This document shows positions 23,271 to 32,170 of a stretch of DNA of 64,000 nt, in pieces. Position 1 is the stretch's first letter. Each line of letters starts with the position of its first letter. The notes under the pieces were generated by a model. The model did no database searches, was not told the origin of the DNA, and worked only from the letters and a program-made list of their open reading frames with translations. The translations under genes and the position numbers were made by a program. This stretch comes from Phycisphaerales bacterium AB-hyl4 (GTDB taxonomy: Bacteria > Planctomycetota > Phycisphaerae > Phycisphaerales > Phycisphaeraceae), in the NCBI GenBank assembly GCA_041821185.1, contig JBGUBD010000002.1, positions 186,001 through 250,000 of the forward strand. Direction: 5' to 3'.

Positions 23271-25217
23271 CTACATGCCGATGATGCGGTCGATTTCTTC
23301 GATGGCAGTGTTGCCTTGGATGACCATCTGCATGCCGGCTTCGCGCAGGGGGGTATACATGCTCATTTCGACAGCCTTTTTCATTGCCGCCATGCCGCCG
23401 TTGTTGAGGATGACGTCGCGGATGTCGTCGTTGGCATTGAGCAGTTCGAACACGCCGTACCGACCGCTGTAGCCGGTGTTGAAGCATCGTTTACAGCCGG
23501 CGGGCTTATAGATCGTACCCACACCGTCGACGCGTCGGCCGAGGCGCATGCTCTGGCTGGGCGGCGGCGTGTAAGGCTGCTTGCATTCGGGGCAGAGCTG
23601 GCGGGCAAGGCGTTGCGCGAGGACGAGGTTCAGCGTGCTGGCGACGAGGTAAGGTTCGACGCCAAGGTCGAGCAGGCGGTAGACCGTGCCGATGGTGTCC
23701 TTGGCATGGACGGTTGAGAGCACGAGGTGGCCGGTGGTGGCGGCCTGCATGGCGGTGGTGGCGGTTTCCCTGTCGCGGATCTCGCCGAGCACGATGACGT
23801 CCGGGTCCTGGCGGAGCACGGATCGCAGCAGGGCGTGGAAGTCCTGCCCGCGCTGGGCGTCGACGGGGATCTGCGTCACGCCGGGGATTTCATACTCGAT
23901 CGGATCTTCAATGGAAACGATGTTGCGCTGCTTGGCATCGATCTGACGCAGCACGGCGTAGAGTGTGGTCGTCTTGCCGCTGCCGGTGGGCCCGCAGACC
24001 AGCAGCATGCCGGTGTCCTGGCGGGAGAGGTCTCGAATCTGTCGGTACATACCTGGTGGCAGGCCGATGTCGTTGAGTAACTGCGGGGCGCTGACGGGGT
24101 CGAGCACGCGAACGACAAGCTTTTGGCCGTGCATCGCGGGCGTGTAGCTGACGCGGTAGTCGACCCGCCGATCGGGCGCCTTGCAGGAGAAGTGCCCCTC
24201 CTGCACACCGCTGCGATCGGAGATGTCGATATCGCTGAGGACTTTGACGAGGCTTTGCAGGCGTTTGCCTACGTCGGCGGGAATGCTGGCGGCCTCGACC
24301 ATGCCGCCGTCGACGCGGAGGCGCATGAGCAGGCCCTTGGGTTTGGGCTCGAGATGCACGTCTGACGCACCCGTGCGAATGCACGCCAGCAGCAGCAGAC
24401 GAAGCAGTTGGATGGTCTGGGCGGTGTTGGCATTCGTGCTGTCTGCTGCGTGGACAACCTCGCTTCGGCTGTTGATCAGCGAAAGGTCAGCCGCTTGGTA
24501 GGGAACGTTCTGCCCGACCGTCGTCAGTGTTTCAAGCGTTCCGCCGAAGTCGTTTCGGCCGATCATGACGGGCCCGACGTGGTCGTCTTCAGGCTGTCTG
24601 AGCAGGCTGTCGGTGGTTGCAGGCCTGGGGGCTTGTTTCGCGACGAAACTTTTCCCGCCGCGCTTTCCGCGACCGCGTGCCGCTGTGTCGCCGCCGAAGT
24701 GGTCGACACCGCCAGCGGGCTCGCTGTTGATGAAGTCGACATGATGACCCGCGATGACGCTGCCGCTTACGTCCTCGCCAGCGGTGATGCCTTCACCACT
24801 GGTGATCGCTTCGCCTTCATCGGCGGTTTCAAGTTCGCTTATGTCGACCCGGTCGTCATCGGCCGGTGCGGGTTTTGGCTGAGCCGCCTGTTGGTGTTCG
24901 ACCTCGAGTCGCGTGGCCTCGTCCGGATCGACAAAGCGGACGCGCACCCGGGCCGACCCGACGTGAAAGGTGTGGCCGCTGCGCAGCCTGGCCTGACGAA
25001 TGACCGTGCCATTCAGACGTGTGCCGTTGCTTGAACCGAGATCACGCACCATGACACCGTCTGAAGTCAACTCAACTTCGCAATGGAATCGGCTGACGCG
25101 ATCATCTTTCACGCGGACGTGATTGGTGGGGTGTCGGCCGATGGTGATCTTCGGTTGCCCCTCGTGCAACGCGACGCGGCTTATATCACCTTCATGGTCG
25201 ATTTCAAGATGCGCCAT
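23271..25217 (-). CDS. FHA domain fused to type II secretion/type IV pilus ATPase (GspE/PilB-like)
   Basis: The 648-residue protein joins an FHA domain (residues 1-97; GRH 27-29, SRFH 42-45, SSNGTRLNG 62-70) through an acidic linker to a GspE-type hexameric ATPase. The ATPase has Walker A GPTGSGKTT (409-417), Asp box IEDPIE (436-441), Walker B VIVLGEIRD (474-482), His box STVHAKD (501-507) and a four-cysteine zinc site (C542, C545, C575, C578). It should power pseudopilus assembly, perhaps using the pilins at 48-53 kb. The FHA domain suggests phosphothreonine control. It replaces the usual GspE N-terminal domain that docks on GspL. Confidence 0.9.
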   Translation of the reverse strand: MAHLEIDHEGDISRVALHEGQPKITIGRHPTNHVRVKDDRVSRFHCEVELTSDGVMVRDLGSSNGTRLNGTVIRQARLRSGHTFHVGSARVRVRFVDPDEATRLEVEHQQAAQPKPAPADDDRVDISELETADEGEAITSGEGITAGEDVSGSVIAGHHVDFINSEPAGGVDHFGGDTAARGRGKRGGKSFVAKQAPRPATTDSLLRQPEDDHVGPVMIGRNDFGGTLETLTTVGQNVPYQAADLSLINSRSEVVHAADSTNANTAQTIQLLRLLLLACIRTGASDVHLEPKPKGLLMRLRVDGGMVEAASIPADVGKRLQSLVKVLSDIDISDRSGVQEGHFSCKAPDRRVDYRVSYTPAMHGQKLVVRVLDPVSAPQLLNDIGLPPGMYRQIRDLSRQDTGMLLVCGPTGSGKTTTLYAVLRQIDAKQRNIVSIEDPIEYEIPGVTQIPVDAQRGQDFHALLRSVLRQDPDVIVLGEIRDRETATTAMQAATTGHLVLSTVHAKDTIGTVYRLLDLGVEPYLVASTLNLVLAQRLARQLCPECKQPYTPPPSQSMRLGRRVDGVGTIYKPAGCKRCFNTGYSGRYGVFELLNANDDIRDVILNNGGMAAMKKAVEMSMYTPLREAGMQMVIQGNTAIEEIDRIIGM

Positions 25218-25448
25218 GGAATTGATCTACATTTAGTATGGCCGACATCACTCGGCCAACACAGCCTCGCGCGTCGATACTCGTCCCGGATGCGAACTGA
25301 CGCCTCGATTCCCAATGGTGACGCCCCGCACATCGCTTAAATCCATTGTAACCCGTTGCGGACAAGGCGAACAGTGAAAGTTGTCCGGCATCAACGATCG
25401 AGACTTGATAGGCGGACCGTCAATGGCTCGTTCGTCGAGATGCCGACA

Positions 25449-28262
25449 TCACCGTGCGTGACGCGTTTCAAGCGATTCGAGCGTCGGTCGAAAGCGTGCA
25501 CCGCCGAGGTTTTCGTCGCGCAGACGCAGCTGTCGGACGCGGAGGGGAATTGCCTGCGTATCAACGCCGAGTCGGTGGTTGATCTGGAGCCGCCGCATCC
25601 AGGCGTTCCACCACAGCGGCTCCGGCGGCTCAAGCCCGCGGATCAGCCGATCGTAGATGCCCGCCGCGGTGCGCAGCGTGTCATTTCCACCTGCTGCGTA
25701 GAGCGCTTCAGCATATTCGTGCAGCAGCGGCGCATTCGAGCCAAACGTTTCAACACGCGGCGCGAGCAGCGTCACCGCTTTGCCCGGCCGATCGGCCAAC
25801 CTCAACGCCTTCGCCTGCACCAGTTCGAACGGCAACATCTCGCGATCGCTGCGCTGCTGCTCCCGTGCCCAATTGAGCAGCAACTCGGCCAACGCGACCG
25901 AGGTCTCGGCCAGACTCGAAATCCGCTGCTCCAATGCACGCTGCTGGCTGCTGACATTCGTCGCGGCCAGCGCTTCGTTGGCCTGCTCGATTCGATTGTC
26001 GATCGTGTCGAGCACCTCGTCGATCACCGCTGCCGCCTGATCGCGATGGTCCGCCATCATCTGCCGGGCCACGTCGGACGCCTCGTCAAGCCGATCCGCC
26101 TCGGCCAGCGCGAGGATACGCCGTTCCATCGCGTCGCGCACCAGCACATCTTCGTCGGCAAATGTCTGCTCGAAGTCTTCCAGCACCGCGAGCGCCTCGT
26201 CGGCGTTGCCAGCGTCCAACGCCATGTCGGCCAGCACCAGCCTCGCCTCCGCCACGGCAAGCCAGGCTGAGCGTCGTCGGCCATCGTCGCCTGCCTGCTC
26301 CGCTTCGCGACCCGCCTCTTCAAGCAACTCGGTCGCCGTCTCGACCGCACGCTCACGCGCGGCATCGCGATCATCATCGCTTCGCTCGCGTACAGCTCGG
26401 CCGAGCGCCCGGGACCGCGCCGCCTGCGCTTCGAAGTAGGTCGCATGTGCATGAGGAACTTGCTCGAACATCGCCGCGGCGTCTTCGAATCGGCCACGGT
26501 TGTAGAGCATGGCATAGCCGAAGTAGACCCGCTCGTCGTCGGCGGCAGTGCTGCCGCCGAACGCATCGAACAGCACCTCGCCCGCTCGCTGGTAGGCATC
26601 GTCCGCGCCGGCCGGGCGGGGGTCGATACCGCGCACCGATCGCAGCAACGCCACCGCGTTGCCGATCGCTTCTTCCGACACCGACTGATCGGGCCAACGC
26701 TCCGCCACGTCGGTCATCCGCTCCGCGGCGGCCAGCAGGTTGCCCGCCCGCCGCGGGTCAAGCTGATACATCGCGACCGCTTCGTTGTACGTCGCCCGTG
26801 CGAGCGCCTGTCGCGGTGCGTCGTCGGCCATATCCGAGTCGTGCAGCGCTTGCGACGCCTCAATCGCCAACGCCAGCCGATCGCGGGCTTCGGCCAGTTG
26901 GTCGGCGTCCTCCGTCTGACGCGCTTCGATCGCGAGGTTTTGCCCCTCGCGCCGGGCCGCTTCCGCGATGCCCGACAGCACCACGGGCGAAAGCAGCCGT
27001 AGCCGACTGCGGTCGTCCGCGAATGTGTCAACCCATCGGCGGAACACGTACATCCGCAACCCCTCGGCCGCATCGCCAAGCGATGGGTCGTCGAACAGAT
27101 CGAGGTAGGGGTCGTACGCCGCAGTACGCAATGCGTCGCGTTGATTGGCCGGGGCCTGCTCCGCTTCCGACGTGAGCACGCGATGCTGCATGTCCGCCAC
27201 GAGCAGCCGATACAGGTGATTTCGTCGCGTGGCGGGGTGTTGCGTCAGACGTGCTGCAAGGTCCGCAGCCTCCGCGTAATCGCCAGCCAGCCGACTCGCC
27301 TCGGCCTGCCCCAGCGCTGCGATGAGATGCTCCGTCCGCTCGCCTTCGCCTTCCAGCGTCCGCTCGAACAGTTCATACGCAAGCTCGAACTCGCCTTGGC
27401 GCATCAGCGCCCGCGCCGTCAGCGAGCGAGCGTTGGTCTGTATGCCGGAAGCCCGGCCTTCGATGAAGCCTTCCAGCCGTTCGACGGCCTCGGCCAATAG
27501 CCGATCGCGTTCCGCCTCGGCGGACTGCTCACGCGCGGGCATGCGCGGGTTCTCGTCGCCCAGCCCGGTGTAGTAGGGATGATCGTCTGGCAGCAGCGCG
27601 ACGAGGTAAGCCGCCTGTCCGAGGTAATATTGCGTTCGCGTTTGAAAGTAGTCGTCCATCATCCGCGACCACAGCCCGGTGTTGACCCGCCGCTGCTGGT
27701 GGTCGTCGTCGCGCGGCAGTTCGGTCTGATAGCGGAAAAAGGTCTGGTCCGCATCCGTGGCCGCCTCGAGCGCGATCGGCAGCAACTCATTTATCGCAGC
27801 GGTCTGCTCGGCAGTGGGCACGCCGAACTCGTAGAAAAACGTCGCGCCCCGGTACACCTGTTGCAATGCCTGATTCAGCAGCAGTTCAGTCAGGTCGGTC
27901 TGCCAGACGGGACGAAGCTCGTGATCGTAAAAGTCTTCGATCATCTGCTGCGTTGCGTCGACGAGGGTGTCGAAGTCTTCGCGTCGCTCGGCTTCGCTGC
28001 GATTCGCGTCATCGAAACGCATGCGATACTGCGCCACCTCAATCTGCCGACCGACGACCGGATCGTCCGGCGGCTCGATCTCGACCAGGTGCAGCAGCAA
28101 CTCGCTCATGCCCTCACGCGTCATCGCGTCGATCAGCATCGACTCGTCAAAGTCGGCAAGTTGAGCGCGGACTTGCGGCGACGCAAACAGGCTGAGCCCG
28201 GTGAACATCGCGACAGCCAGGGCGTGCCATCGCAAACGAGTTGGTACAGACGACTGTTTCAT
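25449..28262 (-). CDS. Large exported TPR-like repeat protein
   Basis: This 937-residue protein has a signal peptide (LAVAMFTGLSLFASPQVRA, AxA-type cleavage) followed by almost wholly helical sequence with TPR/Sel1-like repeats of the kind A..(Y/L)...L......A. Its composition is rich in Ala, Glu, Asp and Arg. It is the last gene of the vWA-ExbB-ExbD operon and overlaps the preceding ExbD by ATGA, so it is likely made in step with the motor subunits and acts in the periplasm. No enzyme motif is seen. Its target is unknown. Confidence 0.75.
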   Translation of the reverse strand: MKQSSVPTRLRWHALAVAMFTGLSLFASPQVRAQLADFDESMLIDAMTREGMSELLLHLVEIEPPDDPVVGRQIEVAQYRMRFDDANRSEAERREDFDTLVDATQQMIEDFYDHELRPVWQTDLTELLLNQALQQVYRGATFFYEFGVPTAEQTAAINELLPIALEAATDADQTFFRYQTELPRDDDHQQRRVNTGLWSRMMDDYFQTRTQYYLGQAAYLVALLPDDHPYYTGLGDENPRMPAREQSAEAERDRLLAEAVERLEGFIEGRASGIQTNARSLTARALMRQGEFELAYELFERTLEGEGERTEHLIAALGQAEASRLAGDYAEAADLAARLTQHPATRRNHLYRLLVADMQHRVLTSEAEQAPANQRDALRTAAYDPYLDLFDDPSLGDAAEGLRMYVFRRWVDTFADDRSRLRLLSPVVLSGIAEAARREGQNLAIEARQTEDADQLAEARDRLALAIEASQALHDSDMADDAPRQALARATYNEAVAMYQLDPRRAGNLLAAAERMTDVAERWPDQSVSEEAIGNAVALLRSVRGIDPRPAGADDAYQRAGEVLFDAFGGSTAADDERVYFGYAMLYNRGRFEDAAAMFEQVPHAHATYFEAQAARSRALGRAVRERSDDDRDAARERAVETATELLEEAGREAEQAGDDGRRRSAWLAVAEARLVLADMALDAGNADEALAVLEDFEQTFADEDVLVRDAMERRILALAEADRLDEASDVARQMMADHRDQAAAVIDEVLDTIDNRIEQANEALAATNVSSQQRALEQRISSLAETSVALAELLLNWAREQQRSDREMLPFELVQAKALRLADRPGKAVTLLAPRVETFGSNAPLLHEYAEALYAAGGNDTLRTAAGIYDRLIRGLEPPEPLWWNAWMRRLQINHRLGVDTQAIPLRVRQLRLRDENLGGARFRPTLESLETRHAR

Positions 28263-28795
28263 TCGGGTTGAGCAAAGTTGACGTTGGTGTAGCGGGCTTT
28301 GATCGCGGCGTTGAACGCGTTGACCACGTGTTGCCAGCGGACATCGCCCTCCGGCCGAATGACGACCGGGTCATCGGGCGCGAAAAAGGCGTGCCGACCG
28401 CGAGCCGGGTCGAACTGTAGGGAGTCCAACTCGTTGGCAAGCTCCGTGAACGTGTCGACCCGGCCGATGCCGCCAAGCTGGATGATCACACCCACGTCGC
28501 CCGTCGAGCCTAGGCGGAGGTCCAGTGTCTCCGACGGCGGTTCGAGACTATCGGCCGCTTCGCCCGTGCCAGTGGGCAGTGTCGCGGTGAGCACGCCTTC
28601 GTCGACAACGAAGTTGGCGGTGACGACGAAGTAAATCAGCAGTTGGAAGACCACGTCGATCATCGCCGCGAGGTTTAACTGCATCCTCGGCGGCGCAAGT
28701 CCCCGCCGCTGCCGCGCGGACTTGTGATGCACCGTCGCGTCGGCGACACCCTCGCCGGGCATCGATGCGGAACGGGTTGTGGACATCTGCGACAA
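28259..28795 (-). CDS. ExbD/TolR family protein, second copy
   Basis: ExbD/TolR proteins form, with ExbB, a proton-driven motor. The 178-residue product has a basic N-terminal segment, one membrane helix with the essential aspartate D47 (LAAMIDVVFQLLIYFVV), and a periplasmic domain of 120 residues. The periplasmic part is longer than that of the first copy and contains a segment, RHAFFAPDDPVVIRPEGDVRW, typical of the D-V-P-V-x-I-R TolR fold. It overlaps the TPR gene by four bases and is 29 bases after the first ExbD. Confidence 0.88.
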   Translation of the reverse strand: MSQMSTTRSASMPGEGVADATVHHKSARQRRGLAPPRMQLNLAAMIDVVFQLLIYFVVTANFVVDEGVLTATLPTGTGEAADSLEPPSETLDLRLGSTGDVGVIIQLGGIGRVDTFTELANELDSLQFDPARGRHAFFAPDDPVVIRPEGDVRWQHVVNAFNAAIKARYTNVNFAQPE

Positions 28796-28824
28796 GTCGC
28801 TTACTCCGGCCTATGGTCTTCAAT

Positions 28825-29307
28825 TCACTGCACAGGATCGAACGAGACAAGATTCACCCGATTGACCCCCGCAGCGGTGATCGCGTCCATCACGGGTTGA
28901 ACCTCGCTGTAGTAAATCGCACGGTCGGCACGCAGCACGACCTCCACCTCCGGGTTGCGTTCCACGGCTCGCTCAAGCGAGGCGGTCACGCCGGCCAGGT
29001 CGTGCATCGCGTACGACTGGTTCGCCACCTGCACCATGCGAGCCGAGCCGCTGAACCGCAACGGGTCGGCAGCACGCGTCGCTCGCGTGAACGCCTGCGG
29101 CGCGACGTTGACGATGACTCGGCCCTCCTCGGGAATCACTTGCGCCTGCGAGTCATCCAGATCAGGCACGAACATCTCCACCGCCTGATGCGTGACGATG
29201 TTGCTGACGATCATGAAAAACACGATCAGCAGAAACACCACGTCGATGAGCGGCGTGATGTTCATCTCCGGCGCTGTTGGACCTCGTTTGAATACTTGCG
29301 ATGGCAT
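28825..29307 (-). CDS. ExbD/TolR family protein, first copy
   Basis: The 160-residue product has the classical MNITPLIDVVFLLIVFFMIV helix, with the proton-carrying aspartate D22, and a periplasmic TolR-like domain ending in PEVEVVLRADRAIYYSEV. An insert (RATRAADPLRFSGSARMV) splits the periplasmic domain. It lies 52 bases after ExbB. Two dissimilar ExbD subunits next to one ExbB is common in planctomycete and bacteroidete operons and may give a hetero-dimer in the motor. Confidence 0.9.
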   Translation of the reverse strand: MPSQVFKRGPTAPEMNITPLIDVVFLLIVFFMIVSNIVTHQAVEMFVPDLDDSQAQVIPEEGRVIVNVAPQAFTRATRAADPLRFSGSARMVQVANQSYAMHDLAGVTASLERAVERNPEVEVVLRADRAIYYSEVQPVMDAITAAGVNRVNLVSFDPVQ

Positions 29308-29359
29308 ACGGCATTGCTCCGCGGACGATCGGGACGTTCAGGCCACGACGAACAGTCGC

Positions 29360-30196
29360 CTAAATGTCGGACGCGTCTTTCGAATCGCCAACTTCCGGCT
29401 TGGGCGTCGCTCGCTGGCGAGAGCCACCTGCAGACGATACGCCGGCGGCGGCACTCGAAACAGGCACGCTCGGTGCGGCGCCACGCTTCGCAGCGGGCTT
29501 GAACGGCGTGATGATCTGCTCGGCGACTACCATGCCCTCGCTGGTCAACGCATCAATGCGGTTGCGGATCGTGGCGTACGCCGCCAGCGCGGGGATGGCG
29601 ACGACCAGGCCCCAGAAGGTGGTCACCAGTGCGGTGGAGATGCCCGCCGCAAGCTCGGCCGGCTCCGCGCCGCCGCCCGCTTCGACCAATTGTTGGAACG
29701 CCACGATCATGCCATACACCGTGCCGAACAGCCCGATCATCGGCGCGATGTTGCCCACGACGTTGAGGTACTCCACCGGGCGGAGGATGCGGGTGGTTTC
29801 CATATCGCCGGCTTCTTCGATTGCGCGTTCCATCGCGCCGTAGCCGTTGTTCGCTTCGCCCAGCGCGGAGCTGGCAAGTCGGCCGAGGTAGCTGTTGTCG
29901 GTCTGGGCGAAGTTGATGGCTTCGCGATACTTTTTGTCGGCGAGCATGCTTTCCAACTCGGCGCGGGTTTCCTGCGGGATGAGCCGCGATCGGCCGTACT
30001 GCATGAAGAGCATGATCGCGAAGCCCAGGCTGAACGCGGACATCAGCAGCAGCAGCCAGACGATGATCAGGCCGATCATGTCGCCGGAGAAGAAGAACAT
30101 CTGGAGGTAAGTGACGGTGGTGGTGTCGGCGACGGCGGCGGGGCTCATCGTCAGCAGCAACACCAGTGCGAGTGCGAGTGTCCGTCCACGGGCCAT
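29360..30196 (-). CDS. MotA/TolQ/ExbB family proton channel protein
   Basis: The 278-residue product starts with a signal-like hydrophobic segment (LALALVLLLTMSPAAVA) and has three further helices. The conserved channel region GNIAPMIGLFGTVYGMIVAF and AAGISTALVTTFWGLVVAIPALAA is the family signature. The C-terminal 45 residues are polar and disordered. Together with the two ExbD genes it should form a proton-motive-force-driven complex in the inner membrane. The cleavable signal is a feature of longer ExbB forms. Confidence 0.92.
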   Translation of the reverse strand: MARGRTLALALVLLLTMSPAAVADTTTVTYLQMFFFSGDMIGLIIVWLLLLMSAFSLGFAIMLFMQYGRSRLIPQETRAELESMLADKKYREAINFAQTDNSYLGRLASSALGEANNGYGAMERAIEEAGDMETTRILRPVEYLNVVGNIAPMIGLFGTVYGMIVAFQQLVEAGGGAEPAELAAGISTALVTTFWGLVVAIPALAAYATIRNRIDALTSEGMVVAEQIITPFKPAAKRGAAPSVPVSSAAAGVSSAGGSRQRATPKPEVGDSKDASDI

Positions 30197-30269
30197 GGTT
30201 GATGATCCTTCACTTGAGGGCGTCGGTTGCGGTCGTTCGTATCGGTTGAAGCCAGCTAAGCAAGCGGCG

Positions 30270-30803
30270 TCAAGGTAGTTCGTCGAGCAAAGTCATGAGA
30301 CGTTCGTGGTAGTCGGGGTCCTGCTCCGGGTCGATGGCGGGGCGGACGCGGGTGAGCAGTCGGCGGGCGATGTCGTCGCGGCCGATGCGGGCATGTATGT
30401 AGCCGAGTTCCAGCTCGGCATAGCCGGCGAATCGGCTGCGGGGGAAATAGGTGAGCGCCCGCATGAAGCTGATGCCGGCGGTCTTGTAGTGGTCGGCGTC
30501 GTCCGTTTCACGGGCCAGGCCCAGGTGTGCCATGCCGTGCTGGTACAGCCGCAGCGCGAGTTGGCCCTCGGCTCGGCCGAACTGGGACTCCGCGACCTCT
30601 CTCGCCTCGTCAAACTCGCCGGCGCGGAGGTGTTGTGTGATCACATCGTCTTCCATACCGGCCGGCAGCAGGATCGCCGGGGCTTCGTCGGCGTGTGTGA
30701 TGGCGGCGGGGGAGAGCAGCCACGCGATCGCCAGCACGCCGCAGATGACGTGAATGATGGTGGCCCCGTTTCGGTTCGTTGTCCGGATCGTGCATCGTGT
30801 CAT
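30270..30803 (-). CDS. Exported TPR-like protein
   Basis: The 177-residue product has a signal peptide (IIHVICGVLAIAWLLSPAAITHA) followed by about 140 residues of paired helices in TPR style (DEAREVAESQFGRAEGQLALRLYQHG, RFAGYAELELGYIHARIGRDDIARRLL). It lies between the vWA gene (20 bases upstream) and ExbB (73 bases downstream), so it should act in the periplasm with that complex. No catalytic residues are seen. Confidence 0.75.
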   Translation of the reverse strand: MTRCTIRTTNRNGATIIHVICGVLAIAWLLSPAAITHADEAPAILLPAGMEDDVITQHLRAGEFDEAREVAESQFGRAEGQLALRLYQHGMAHLGLARETDDADHYKTAGISFMRALTYFPRSRFAGYAELELGYIHARIGRDDIARRLLTRVRPAIDPEQDPDYHERLMTLLDELP

Positions 30804-30823
30804 GAGCGTATCCTGCCTGCGTT

Positions 30824-31840
30824 TTATCGCAGGCTCAGTTCCTCGGCGCTGACGAAACGGTGAATGCCCTGGCTGCGGTCGGCGATGAGTTGCATGGTGG
30901 CGGTGAAGCCGTGCAACGTCAGCGGGTCGGGGTAGACGAACTGGATGGTGTTGATAGCGGTGTTAGCGACGTTGGCACGCTCGATTTCCTGGAGCAGAGC
31001 GCTTTGGGAGATTTCGAATCGGCCCGCGCCGGTGATGTTGTCCGAGAGCAGATAGATCAGGTCGGGGCGATGGCGCATGGCTTCGCGGATGGCGTTGCTG
31101 GGGTTGCTGCGGCCGCCGGGGGTGACGTTGCGTGCGCCGCTGGGGTTGATCCAGTCGATGACGGCCTGCTTGTTGTCATTGGTCGCGCGGCGAAGGCCTG
31201 GCGGGGGCACTTCGACGACGCGATCGCCCTGGAAAAAGATGACGGTGAACTGCTGTTGTTCGCTGAGCTGACGGATGGATTGGATCAACTCGTTGATGAT
31301 GTACGGAAACGTGTCGATCAGCGATCCGGAAGCGTCGATGCAGAAGACCAGTCGACGGGCGTTGCCTTCCACGCCGAACATTTCAGTCTGGAACTGGTCG
31401 GCACTGGTGGTTGTGGTTGCAAAGGGGCTGTCGTCGGCGGCGTCGAGGCCGACGAGTGTGTCGGCGGTGTCGACCGTGGCGTCAAGATTGGAAGCGTCGG
31501 CCTGGTCGTCGCGATCCGGGCGGGTGACCTCACGCTCGGTTCGCCGATCTTCAAGCCGATCATCGGCGTCAAGCTCCAGCGGTTCTGTGACCTGCTCACT
31601 GAACCGCATCACGGGAATGATGACCTCGTCCTCATCCGGGGCGACGATCGTGCTCCACGCGACGAAGGCCGCAATGAGAATCAGCCCTGCATGAAACAGC
31701 AGCGCGATGCCCCACGGAAGCATCACCATCATTACGTTGTTGAACTCCTCCCCGACAGCGACGTGCTCGTCCTGCGACGTCGATTCGGACGACGTCGGCG
31801 GGTGCGGAGGCTGCGGGTCGGCCAACGACATGGGCATCAT
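30824..31840 (-). CDS. Membrane-anchored von Willebrand factor A domain protein
   Basis: The 338-residue product has a short cytoplasmic N-terminus, one membrane helix (about 38-62, MVMLPWGIALLFHAGLILIAAFV), an acidic linker (70-150) and a C-terminal vWA domain. The metal site DxSxS is complete (D169, S171, S173 in FCIDASGS), with a later Thr (NVTPGG) and Asp (LLSDNIT). The topology, one helix and then a periplasmic domain, is that of TonB, and it is the first gene of the ExbB-ExbD operon. It may stand in for TonB as the effector of the motor. This role is inferred. Confidence 0.85.
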   Translation of the reverse strand: MMPMSLADPQPPHPPTSSESTSQDEHVAVGEEFNNVMMVMLPWGIALLFHAGLILIAAFVAWSTIVAPDEDEVIIPVMRFSEQVTEPLELDADDRLEDRRTEREVTRPDRDDQADASNLDATVDTADTLVGLDAADDSPFATTTTSADQFQTEMFGVEGNARRLVFCIDASGSLIDTFPYIINELIQSIRQLSEQQQFTVIFFQGDRVVEVPPPGLRRATNDNKQAVIDWINPSGARNVTPGGRSNPSNAIREAMRHRPDLIYLLSDNITGAGRFEISQSALLQEIERANVANTAINTIQFVYPDPLTLHGFTATMQLIADRSQGIHRFVSAEELSLR

Positions 31841-32170
31841 TCAGGTCCGTCTCCAAATTTGCCCAACCGGGCCCGTGGTTGTAATGCCGTCGATGGGCTG
31901 CGCCCGGGGTTCGCCCTCGCTTACCGCGGCCGCTGCCCGTTGGACGCATGTTCTGGCACGGTAAGCATCTATTGAACATCAAGCAAGCCGTAATGTCCAG
32001 CGACAGACGCACAGGGCCGAATGACGCTGATTCGCAGCCGCTGGGTTTGCGTGTGAGCGGTCGTGCCATAATAATCGTTCAAACGTCGCCGTCTGATCGC
32101 TGACCGTTCGAGTCGGCGGGCGCGTGGCATGAGCCTGAGCTTTCCACCCTCTTGGAGCGAGCGAAACAGC
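31841..32170. other. Divergent promoter region between vWA gene and oxidoreductase
   Basis: This 330-base spacer has no credible gene. It carries leaders for both flanking genes and a candidate plus-strand promoter at 32047-32074. A weakly supported upstream ATG at 32129 is in frame with the oxidoreductase but adds residues unlike the family. Confidence 0.5.
32047..32074 (+). promoter_or_regulatory. Candidate sigma70-type promoter for the Gfo/Idh/MocA gene
   Basis: TTGCGT (32047-32052) and TAATAA (32069-32074) are separated by 16 bases, about 90 bases before the gene start at 32171. It stands out as the only AT-rich hexamer in this GC-rich spacer. Confidence 0.4.
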
